Shown here one piece after another: positions 1 to 5,102 of a DNA stretch of 5,102 nucleotides; the stretch's first letter is position 1; each line of letters opens with the position of its first letter. Origin of the DNA: an uncultured Eubacteriales bacterium (GTDB lineage: Bacteria; Bacillota; Clostridia; Christensenellales; CAG-138); contig CACXNN010000095.1 of the NCBI GenBank assembly GCA_902768995.1, forward strand, positions 1 through 5,102, given 5' to 3'. The notes below the pieces were generated by a model. It worked only from the letters and a program-made list of their open reading frames with translations. It was not told the origin of the DNA and made no database searches. A program made the translations under genes and the position numbers.

Positions 1-214
1 GGTCGGCGATGGCCACGTCCCCGTCCAAGACCAACTCCTCCTCGGTGGGTTCCGGCATGGCCACCATGCCCTCGGTCTGAAGGTTCTGGGGGATAGGCGT
101 CCGGCAGCCCGTGACGCCGCCGATGGCTACCAGGGCCGCCGCCGTCATGGCCGCGCTGCGCAGGGGCTTTCTCGGATACTTGGGCCGATAGCCCAAAAGC
201 TGTTGCTGTTTCAT
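1..214 (-). CDS. Putative lipoprotein, 5' part only (C-terminus outside window)
   Basis: Only the first 71 codons are present; the frame is open to the window edge. The start is supported by a strong AAGGAGG six bases upstream of the ATG. The N-terminus looks like a lipoprotein signal: a basic stretch with R10, K12, R15, K16 and R19, a hydrophobic segment at about 20-34, then V34-T35-G36-C37, which fits a lipobox with Cys37 as the lipidated residue. The mature part is rich in Pro, Glu and Thr and acidic, as expected for a surface linker. Two short stretches resemble each other: LQTEGMVAM (45-53) and LVLDGDVAI (61-69), perhaps the start of a repeat. The family is not recognised and no function is proposed. 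It starts 64 bases after the MFS gene stop on the same strand with no clear terminator between, so co-transcription is possible. Signal type is inferred by eye; an ordinary membrane anchor is the alternative. Confidence 0.72.
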   Translation of the reverse strand, partial: MKQQQLLGYRPKYPRKPLRSAAMTAAALVAIGGVTGCRTPIPQNLQTEGMVAMPEPTEEELVLDGDVAIAD

Positions 215-220
215 AGGGGG

Positions 221-227
221 CCTCCTT
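221..227 (-). promoter_or_regulatory. Ribosome-binding site of the putative lipoprotein gene
   Basis: The minus strand reads AAGGAGG here, a near-perfect Shine-Dalgarno, six bases before the ATG at 214-212. It fixes the start of the partial lipoprotein gene. Confidence 0.85.
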
Positions 228-278
228 AGGTTCCATTTGCCTATAACACCGGGGAGGGGCAAAAAAGGTTGCAGGGGG

Positions 279-1502
279 TCAGGCTTTTTTCAATCCCCGC
301 CAATAGGACCACCGGAGGATCGTCAGGCTCAGGAGCATCATGGCGGCGATGAGAAGGTAGGAGGACTTGTATTCGCCGGTGTGGTCGGCGATGATCCCCG
401 GCACGGCGGAGAACAGGATGCCGCCCAGGTTATAGAAGATCTGCAGCCACTTGAGGAGCTTGGGGTAGCCCGCCCTGTTGGACAGGTCCCCGGCCCAGAG
501 CGGCGGGCCCACGTTGTAGACCGAGGCGCCGAAACCCATGAGGGCCACGGGCGCGAAGCACCAGAGGAGGCTGACGCCGTTCATGAGCTGGACCAGCGTG
601 CAGCCCAGGATGAACAGGACCATGAGCAGGGACGTACACCGCTTGGAGCCGAACCGGTCCGCCAGGCCCCCGGAGAGGAACTTGCTGCACACCAGCACCG
701 TCCCCTGAAGGGACACCACCGTGGCGGCCGTCTTCACGGAGTAACCGCAGCTCCGGGCCAGGACCGACAGGTGCCCGGAGAACGCCTGGCCCGCGCCGCC
801 CACCAGCAGCATCATCCCCGCCAGCATCCACATCACCAGCTTCGGGAGCCGTTCAGGCCCCTCCTTCTCCCGGGTCCGGGCGTCGCCCGCGCCGCCTTCG
901 CCGAAGGGCCGGAGCCCCTTTTGGGCGGGATCGTCCCGAAGGAGCAGGAAGACGCCGACGGCGCTGACGAGCATGAAGGCCGCCTGCAGCAGGAAGGTGG
1001 TGCGCAGGGAATACCGAAGGACCAGGGCCGAAACCAGGGGCGAAAAGACCATGACCGACACGCCGGACCCTGCGGAACTGACGCCCAGAGCAAGGCCCCT
1101 GTGGCTGTGGAACCAGTTGGAGAGCAGGAGGGAAACCGGGTAGATGGCGCCCAGGCCGTAGGCGATGCCGCCCAGGGCCGCGCCGGTATAGTATACGAGG
1201 GCGCTGCCGCCGATGGAATAGACCACCGCCGACGCCACACCGATGAGGGACGCCAGAAGGATGCCCCGGCGCAGGGAGAGCTTGCGATAGTAGAGCTCCA
1301 CCAGGAAGGTGACGGCGAAGGAGAAGAGGCAGCGGATGGAGAGGATGGCGCTGCCCATGCTGTCGCTAAGGCCGCCCGCCTCGATGAAGGGCAGGTATAC
1401 CGACAGGATGTTGCTGCACAGGCCCATATTGCACACGAACAGCCACAGCCCGCACAGGCAGACGATCCAGGCGTAGTGCAATTGTCTTGATTGAGGTTTC
1501 AT
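279..1502 (-). CDS. MFS transporter, OFA (oxalate/formate antiporter)-like
   Basis: This 407-residue inner-membrane protein has the length and hydrophobic pattern of a 12-helix major facilitator. Helices fall roughly at 11-38, 48-70, 79-98, 102-124, 138-160, 168-188, 222-245, 257-279, 291-309, 313-333, 355-372 and 380-398, with a charged central loop at about 189-221. Family marks are the motif-A-like GGLADRFGSKR (278-288) between helices 8 and 9, and SNWFHSHRGLALG (128-140) followed by a Gly/Ser-rich SSAGSG (142-147), as in OFA-type monocarboxylate/oxalate carriers. The usual motif A between helices 2 and 3 is degenerate (YYRKLSLRRG, 71-80). The substrate cannot be read; an organic anion is plausible from family only. 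The ATG at 1502 is chosen because the protein from there begins like family members (short polar tail, then helix 1). An in-frame ATG at 1592 would add 30 residues encoded by inverted repeats. Neither start has a strong Shine-Dalgarno. It follows the glnA-glsA-Gate genes after a structured 162-base gap. Confidence 0.88.
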   Translation of the reverse strand: MKPQSRQLHYAWIVCLCGLWLFVCNMGLCSNILSVYLPFIEAGGLSDSMGSAILSIRCLFSFAVTFLVELYYRKLSLRRGILLASLIGVASAVVYSIGGSALVYYTGAALGGIAYGLGAIYPVSLLLSNWFHSHRGLALGVSSAGSGVSVMVFSPLVSALVLRYSLRTTFLLQAAFMLVSAVGVFLLLRDDPAQKGLRPFGEGGAGDARTREKEGPERLPKLVMWMLAGMMLLVGGAGQAFSGHLSVLARSCGYSVKTAATVVSLQGTVLVCSKFLSGGLADRFGSKRCTSLLMVLFILGCTLVQLMNGVSLLWCFAPVALMGFGASVYNVGPPLWAGDLSNRAGYPKLLKWLQIFYNLGGILFSAVPGIIADHTGEYKSSYLLIAAMMLLSLTILRWSYWRGLKKA

Positions 1503-1521
1503 ATGGATTTGGTCAAAGCGG

Positions 1522-1547
1522 ACCACTTTTCTTTCAAGAAAAGTGGT
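1522..1547. repeat. Inverted repeat / hairpin upstream of the MFS gene
   Basis: The two arms are exact complements: 1522-1533 (ACCACTTTTCTT) pairs with 1536-1547 (AAGAAAAGTGGT), leaving TC at the centre, so a real hairpin would have about 11 pairs and a four-base loop. It lies 20 bases before the MFS ATG and would sit in its 5' leader. No run of T follows on either strand, so it is not a standard intrinsic terminator. A second, overlapping 5-bp pairing (TGGTC 1510-1514 with GACCA 1521-1525) uses part of the same arm and is mutually exclusive with it. A dispersed intergenic palindrome is another reading. Confidence 0.75.
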
Positions 1548-1563
1548 GCAAAAGAACTTTATT

Positions 1564-1601
1564 TGGGATATATGGCTTGCGCTGCATACCATATCATCCC
1601 A
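1564..1601. repeat. Imperfect inverted repeat in the intergenic gap
   Basis: TGGGATATATGG (1564-1575) is complementary to CCATATCATCCCA (1589-1601) apart from one bulged base. The interior can add a 3-bp TGC/GCA stem (1578-1580 with 1584-1586). It is the middle of three inverted repeats between the Gate-protein and MFS genes. The rejected upstream ATG for the MFS frame (1592-1590) lies inside its arm. Function is unknown. Confidence 0.6.
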
Positions 1602-1620
1602 TTTGCGTTTCTCTTTTTCC

Positions 1621-1655
1621 GCCGCTTTTTCTCTTTACTAAAGAGAAAAAGCGGC
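1621..1655. repeat. Perfect 35-base palindrome downstream of the Gate-protein gene
   Basis: Bases 1621-1637 are the exact reverse complement of 1639-1655 around a single central C at 1638: GCCGC, then a pyrimidine run, then its purine mirror ending in GCGGC. As RNA it would give a stem of about 15-16 pairs with a tiny loop. It begins 9 bases past the Gate-gene stop on the minus strand, where a terminator or 3'-end stabiliser would be expected. However, the sequence after it on the minus strand is purine-rich and no T run follows on either strand, so a canonical Rho-independent terminator is not shown. Part of the left arm (TTTCTCTTT, 1628-1636) is also repeated just outside it at 1608-1616. 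Confidence 0.85.
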
Positions 1656-1664
1656 ACAATAGCT

Positions 1665-2858
1665 CTACAATAAAGACATCAGCACGAACAGCCAGTGGGC
1701 CGCGATGCCGGCGCAGAAGCCGCCGATGGTGTGGCAGAGGATGGATTTGCCCACCAGCTCGTTGCAGTGGAGCATGTCCATCATGGACACGTGGGTGGAG
1801 AGGTACCCGCTCCAGCACATGCACATGCCGGTGAACACGGCGATGTCGTTGGCGCCTGCCGCCCCCTCCCGAAGGAGCTCCGGCACCATGCCCAACGACG
1901 CGCCGGCGGACCCCAAGGCCGTGATGGGCACGGACACGCAGGCGGAGGTGGTGAACCCGAAGAGGGGTTTAAAGAGGAACTGGAGCTTGTCCCCCAGCAG
2001 GGGCAGGACCCGGATGCCCTCGTAGGCTGCGCCGGTGTAGGTCCCGTCCGCGGAGGGGCCGTAGGTCAGCATCATGACCACGGTGCAGATGACCAGCACC
2101 CCGGGGATGATCCCGAAGCCCAGCTCCACGCCGTTCTTGCCGCCCATCATGAGGGAGTTCAGCAGCCGCAGCATGAACCCCTGCTTGGGCTTGTTCTCCT
2201 CGTCCGCCATCTGGCCCATCTCCCGGGGAGACAGGGCCAAGGTCTCGGTGCCGTACAGCTTCTTGCTGAAGAACAGCAGCATCCGGGTGCTGATGACGCT
2301 GCCCACCACCGCGCCCAGGTTCCCGCAGAGGACCGCTTTCCCCAGGCTCATCCCCGTGACCGCGGAAAGCCCCGCCATGTAGCTGGTCACGATGAGGCCC
2401 ATGCCGAAGGCCGTGCCCAGGTTGGTCAGGGCCGGGATCTGGTACGCCTTGAAGTACCGCCGGTACTGCTGCTCCTTGGCGAGGGCCAGGATGGAGGGGT
2501 TGTCGGAGAAGTAGGTGGATACGATCCCCAACGCCGCCGCGCCGGGCATGCTGTAGAGGGGCTTCATGAGGGGCGAGAGCAGGAAGTTGAACAGCTCCAA
2601 CACGCCGAACTCCGTCAGCATCTCGGACAGGGCCCCGGCCAGCACCGCGATGGCCATGATGTAGAACACCGTGTCCAGCAGGATGCGGTAGGCGGTGTTC
2701 ATCATGGTGTTGATGGCGTTGGTCATGCCCATGGGCACCATGAACAGGGCCATGAACACCAGGAACGCCACCAGGAACAAAGCGCTTTTCAGCAGCTTTT
2801 TCCCCGTCATCATCTGCTTTTGCCGCAGGGCCTCTCTCTTTTCATCGAAGGATGCCAT
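1665..2858 (-). CDS. Gate-domain (nucleoside-recognition / YjiH-like) membrane protein
   Basis: This 397-residue polytopic membrane protein has a short charged cytoplasmic-looking N-terminus (1-21), then hydrophobic segments at about 25-45, 60-80, 104-122, 143-163, 172-195, 244-265, 300-325, 336-355 and 371-395, with a charged loop at 199-230. Two related stretches, about 88-128 (FNFLLSPLMKPLYSMPGAA onward) and about 292-330 (LQFLFKPLFGFTTSACVSV onward), share an F/L-x-KPL-hydrophobic core followed by small-residue helices. This is typical of the duplicated Gate domain of nucleoside-recognition, YjiH and spore SpmA/B-like proteins. The C-terminal 60 residues are rich in Cys, Met and His. Such proteins are thought to be transporters or pores, but substrates are mostly unknown. 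The ATG is set by AAAGGAG five bases upstream. It lies 19 bases after glsA, so is very likely co-transcribed with glnA and glsA. A role in moving glutamine, glutamate, ammonium or a coupled ion is inference from context only. Confidence 0.85.
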   Translation of the reverse strand: MASFDEKREALRQKQMMTGKKLLKSALFLVAFLVFMALFMVPMGMTNAINTMMNTAYRILLDTVFYIMAIAVLAGALSEMLTEFGVLELFNFLLSPLMKPLYSMPGAAALGIVSTYFSDNPSILALAKEQQYRRYFKAYQIPALTNLGTAFGMGLIVTSYMAGLSAVTGMSLGKAVLCGNLGAVVGSVISTRMLLFFSKKLYGTETLALSPREMGQMADEENKPKQGFMLRLLNSLMMGGKNGVELGFGIIPGVLVICTVVMMLTYGPSADGTYTGAAYEGIRVLPLLGDKLQFLFKPLFGFTTSACVSVPITALGSAGASLGMVPELLREGAAGANDIAVFTGMCMCWSGYLSTHVSMMDMLHCNELVGKSILCHTIGGFCAGIAAHWLFVLMSLL

Positions 2859-2863
2859 GTTCT

Positions 2864-2870
2864 CTCCTTT
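2864..2870 (-). promoter_or_regulatory. Ribosome-binding site of the Gate-protein gene
   Basis: The minus strand reads AAAGGAG, five bases before the ATG at 2858-2856. It lies wholly inside the 19-base gap after the glsA stop, so this gene can be initiated independently, unlike glsA. Confidence 0.85.
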
Positions 2871-2877
2871 GGATCGG

Positions 2878-3804
2878 TCAGAATAAGCGAACGTCCATAG
2901 CTTTGGACAGATACTCCATGATGGCGATGCCCGCCACGCTGTTGCCCCGAGCGTCCAGGGCCGGGCCGAAGACGCCGATGCCCATCCGGTCCACCAGCGT
3001 GGCCGCGATGCCGCCGCCTACGCCGCTCTTGGCAGGGTAGCCCACCTTCACGGCGAACTCCCCGGACCCATCGTACATGCCGCAGGTGAGCATGAGGGCC
3101 CGGATGATCCGGGCATGCTCCGCCGCCATGAGCCGCTCCCCGGTGACGGGGTCCAGGCCCCGGTTGGCCAGCACCAGGGCAAGATGGGCGATGTCCTCCG
3201 CCGTGACGTACAGGGAGCACATGCGGAAGTACACGTCCAAGTCCTCCCCCACGTCCCCCTCCAGCATCTTGGTGGCCTTCAGGTGGTAGGCGAGGGCCCG
3301 GTTCTTGTCCCCGGTCTCCCGCTCCGAGAGATACGCCTCCCCGCAGAGGGAGATGGTCTCGGACCCGCAGAGCTTCTTGAAGTACCGGAGCAGCCGCTCG
3401 AACTTCTCGGACCCGCTGCGGCCCTTGATGGCCCCCACCACGGCGATGGCCCCGGCGTTGATGAAGGGGTTGTAGGGCTTCTTGTCCACCTCCAGGCGGA
3501 TGATGGAGTTGAAGGGGTCCCCGGTGGGCTCCAGGCCCACCCGGCCGGAAAAGAGGTACTTCTCCCCCCTGTCCTGCAAGGCGAGGCCCAGGGCCACCAC
3601 CTTGGCGATGCTTTGGACGGTGAAGGGGGTCCGGCTGTCCCCGGCGCTGAAGCGGCGGCCGTCCACGGTCTGGACGGACACGCCCAAAAGATCCCGATCC
3701 ACGTGCCGCAGATAGGGGATGTACTGGGCGGTCTTGCCCTGATTGGTGAAGGTCCGCCCGTAGGCGAGGGCGTCCTCCAGCATGGCTTGGGTGATCTCGG
3801 GCAT
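2878..3804 (-). CDS. glsA: Glutaminase (L-glutamine amidohydrolase)
   Basis: It hydrolyses L-glutamine to L-glutamate and ammonia, probably in the cytosol, since no signal peptide is seen. The 308 residues match the usual ~305-310 of bacterial glutaminases of the serine beta-lactamase-like fold. The catalytic S-x-x-K is S65-I-A-K68 in VQSIAKV. Other expected substrate-site residues are visible: N116 in NPFINAGAI, E161 and N168 in ERETGDKNRA, Y192 in YFRMCS, Y244 in GMYDGSG and V262 in PAKSGVGGGI. The protein therefore looks intact and active. The ATG lies 4 bases after the glnA TAA, and the preceding 20 bases, which are glnA's last codons, contain no Shine-Dalgarno. Translation is therefore probably coupled to glnA. 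The next internal Met (residue 8) also lacks a Shine-Dalgarno, and starting there would lose family-typical N-terminal sequence. Identification is very secure; the gene symbol follows common use for the family. Confidence 0.96.
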   Translation of the reverse strand: MPEITQAMLEDALAYGRTFTNQGKTAQYIPYLRHVDRDLLGVSVQTVDGRRFSAGDSRTPFTVQSIAKVVALGLALQDRGEKYLFSGRVGLEPTGDPFNSIIRLEVDKKPYNPFINAGAIAVVGAIKGRSGSEKFERLLRYFKKLCGSETISLCGEAYLSERETGDKNRALAYHLKATKMLEGDVGEDLDVYFRMCSLYVTAEDIAHLALVLANRGLDPVTGERLMAAEHARIIRALMLTCGMYDGSGEFAVKVGYPAKSGVGGGIAATLVDRMGIGVFGPALDARGNSVAGIAIMEYLSKAMDVRLF

Positions 3805-3808
3805 GCTT
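3805..3808 (-). promoter_or_regulatory. glnA/glsA junction: 4-base gap, likely translational coupling
   Basis: Only AAGC separates the TAA of glnA from the ATG of glsA. The 20 bases before the glsA ATG on the coding strand contain no purine-rich AGGAGG-like match. Ribosomes ending glnA are the likely source of initiation on glsA. This would tie glutaminase output to glutamine synthetase output; it is inferred from spacing only. Confidence 0.6.
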
Positions 3809-5102
3809 TTACGCGTTGTAATACTTGTCGAATTCGGCGGGATGGGGGATCTTAGCGAGCTCCACGCATTCCTTCCGCTTCTCTTTGATGAAGTTCTGCA
3901 GCAGCCGCTCCGGGAACACGCCGCCCTTTGTCAGATACTCGTGGTCCGCTTCCAGGGCGTCCAGGGCCTGATCGAGGGAGGTGGGCAGGTGATGGAGCTT
4001 GGCCTTCTCCTCGGGGGACAGGCTGTAGAGGTTCATATCGTAGGGGCCCCAGCCGTTCTCGTGGGGGTCGATCCTATTCTGGATGCCGTCCAAGCCCGCC
4101 ATGAGCAACGCCGCATAGCAGAAGTAGGGGTTGCAGGTGGCGTCCGGATTCCGGATCTCGAACCGGCGGAGCTTGGGAGACTTAGCATAGGCGGGGATGC
4201 GGATGACCGCACTCCGATTGGAGGTGGCGTAGCCCACGGTCACCGGCGCCTCGAAGCCGGGCACCAGCCGCTTAAAGGAGTTGGTGCTGGGGTTGGTGAT
4301 GGCGCAGAGGGAGGCGATGTGCTTCAACAGCCCGCCCATGAACCAGTGGGCCTCCCGGCTCAGGTGGGCGTAGCCGTCGTCGTCGGAGAAGACCGGCTTC
4401 CCGTCCTTCAAAAGCAGCATATGCACGTGCATGCCGCTGCCGGCCTCGCCGTAGACGGGCTTGGGCATGAAGGTGGCAGTCTTGCCGTACTTCATGGCGG
4501 TGTTGCGGACGATGTACTTCACCAGCATGGTGGCGTCAGCCATCTTGGACATCTCCCCCAGCTTGGGCTCGATCTCGAACTGGCCGGAGGCGCCCACCTC
4601 GGGGTGGTGGTACTTGACGGGGATGCCCGCCTCCTGCATCTTCAGGCACATCTCGCTCCGGCACTCATAGGTGCGGTCCAGGGGCTTGGCCACATGGTAG
4701 GCCCTCTGATGGGGGACCACGTAGCCCTTGCCGTTGGAGGCGCTGTTCCAATAGCTCTGCTCGGCGTCCAGGCTCATGCCGATGGACCCGGGCTTCACCT
4801 CCCAGTTGATCTGGTCGAAGAGGTAGAACTCGAACTCCGGCAGCACCAGCATGGTGTCGGCGATGCCGGTTTGGCGCATGTAGTCCTCGGCGGCCCGGAC
4901 GATGTTCCGGGGGTACTGATCGAGAGGCCTGTTCTTGGGGTAGTCGATGACCATGGCGTTGCCGGTCATGGACAGGGTCTTCACATCGCAGAAGGGGTCC
5001 ACATAGGCCGTGTCCAGGTCGGGGATGAAGACCATGTCGCTCTTCTCCACCACCGCGTAGCCGTAGTTGGAGGCGTCGAAGCCCACGCCGTCCGTCATCA
5101 TG
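3809..5102 (-). CDS. glnA: Glutamine synthetase type I, N-terminus outside window
   Basis: It makes glutamine from glutamate, ammonia and ATP, as a cytosolic dodecamer in the GSI family. About 430 codons are present, and the frame is open at the window end. By comparison with ~440-480-residue GSI proteins, roughly 40-50 N-terminal residues are missing; the ATG at 5101 is internal, not the start. Counting from that Met, landmarks in order are GFDASNYGY (7-15, equivalent to the Asp50 loop), PEFEF with E89 and E91, HHPEV with E168, KTATFMPKP (207-215), GSGMHVH with H225, KRLVPGFEAP (277-286), NRSA (295-298) and FEIRNPD (314-320). The C-terminus (GGVF, HPAEFDKYY) resembles E. coli-type GSI. A Tyr stands at the adenylylation-site position (NLYSLSPEE, Y359), though modification cannot be inferred from that alone. 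Variants are an Ala (A220) where most GSI have Asn before GSGMH, and RAYHVAKP for GGYFPVPP. It is the first visible gene of an operon with glsA; its promoter lies outside the window. Confidence 0.95.
   Translation of the reverse strand, partial: MMTDGVGFDASNYGYAVVEKSDMVFIPDLDTAYVDPFCDVKTLSMTGNAMVIDYPKNRPLDQYPRNIVRAAEDYMRQTGIADTMLVLPEFEFYLFDQINWEVKPGSIGMSLDAEQSYWNSASNGKGYVVPHQRAYHVAKPLDRTYECRSEMCLKMQEAGIPVKYHHPEVGASGQFEIEPKLGEMSKMADATMLVKYIVRNTAMKYGKTATFMPKPVYGEAGSGMHVHMLLLKDGKPVFSDDDGYAHLSREAHWFMGGLLKHIASLCAITNPSTNSFKRLVPGFEAPVTVGYATSNRSAVIRIPAYAKSPKLRRFEIRNPDATCNPYFCYAALLMAGLDGIQNRIDPHENGWGPYDMNLYSLSPEEKAKLHHLPTSLDQALDALEADHEYLTKGGVFPERLLQNFIKEKRKECVELAKIPHPAEFDKYYNA

Noticed and set aside
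233..278. Terminator between the MFS and lipoprotein genes
   Set aside because: The minus strand has a CCTTTTTTG run after the MFS stop, but no GC-rich inverted repeat precedes it.
237..1490. Long plus-strand open frame of 417 codons opposite the MFS gene
   Set aside because: The product is rich in Gly, Ala, Arg, His, Gln, Glu and Asp with no family motif, as expected for the antisense of a GC-rich gene. The minus strand encodes a convincing 12-helix transporter.
1503..1592. 30-residue N-terminal extension of the MFS protein from the ATG at 1592
   Set aside because: The extension is encoded by inverted repeats, is unlike the usual short polar N-terminus of the family, and has only a weak ribosome-binding site. 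It cannot be fully excluded.
1621..1655. Calling the 35-base palindrome a Rho-independent terminator
   Set aside because: There is no T run after the stem on either strand and the loop is too small as a perfect palindrome, so it is listed as a repeat.
1491..1673. Small plus-strand open frame of 60 codons across the gap
   Set aside because: It consists mostly of the palindromic AT-rich sequence, overlaps the MFS gene 5' end in antisense and has no convincing ribosome-binding site.
1695..2900. Long plus-strand open frame of 401 codons opposite the Gate-protein gene
   Set aside because: Low-complexity His/Gly/Glu/Gln-rich antisense translation with no hydrophobic core or motif; the minus-strand frame has ribosome-binding site, operon spacing and membrane topology.
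3115..3855. Plus-strand open frame of 246 codons opposite glsA
   Set aside because: Antisense shadow of an unmistakable glutaminase gene; composition biased and no recognisable domain.
3809..5102. Gamma-glutamylpolyamine synthetase instead of glutamine synthetase
   Set aside because: KTATFMPKP, NPSTNSFKRLVPGFEAP and the GGVF/HPAEF C-terminus are those of true GSI. The few active-site variants are noted as a finding but do not outweigh this.

Overview
The window reads as a piece of a GC-rich bacterial chromosome with every supported gene on the minus strand. Codons favour G or C at the third position, Shine-Dalgarno sites are strong where present, and the GlnA and glutaminase sequences look clostridial. 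I infer a gut Clostridia/Oscillospiraceae-type organism (Flavonifractor or Oscillibacter relatives), but this rests on sequence style and memory, not on a search.

Read in the direction of transcription (high to low coordinates), the layout is as follows. (1) 5102-3809: a type I glutamine synthetase (glnA) that lacks its first ~40-50 codons because the window ends inside it. (2) 3804-2878: a complete serine-dependent glutaminase (glsA), starting 4 bases after the glnA stop and with no Shine-Dalgarno of its own. (3) 2858-1665: a polytopic membrane protein with two Gate (nucleoside-recognition/YjiH-like) repeats, 19 bases after glsA and with a good ribosome-binding site. (4) 1664-1503: a 162-base AT-rich gap with three successive inverted repeats, one of them a perfect 35-base palindrome. 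(5) 1502-279: an MFS transporter of the oxalate/formate-antiporter (OFA)-like type. (6) 214-1: the start of a putative lipoprotein that runs off the window.

The first three genes almost certainly form one transcription unit. It pairs the enzyme that makes glutamine from glutamate, ammonia and ATP with the enzyme that hydrolyses glutamine back to glutamate and ammonia, and adds a membrane protein of unknown substrate. The simplest inference is a glutamine/glutamate/ammonia handling module in which the Gate protein moves one of these compounds or an ion coupled to them. No substrate can be read from the sequence. Whether the MFS gene belongs to the same unit is unclear because of the structured gap before it.

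I see no tRNA, rRNA, CRISPR array, transposase or phage gene. Long open frames on the plus strand are antisense shadows of the minus-strand genes. There is no gene-free stretch over 300 bases.
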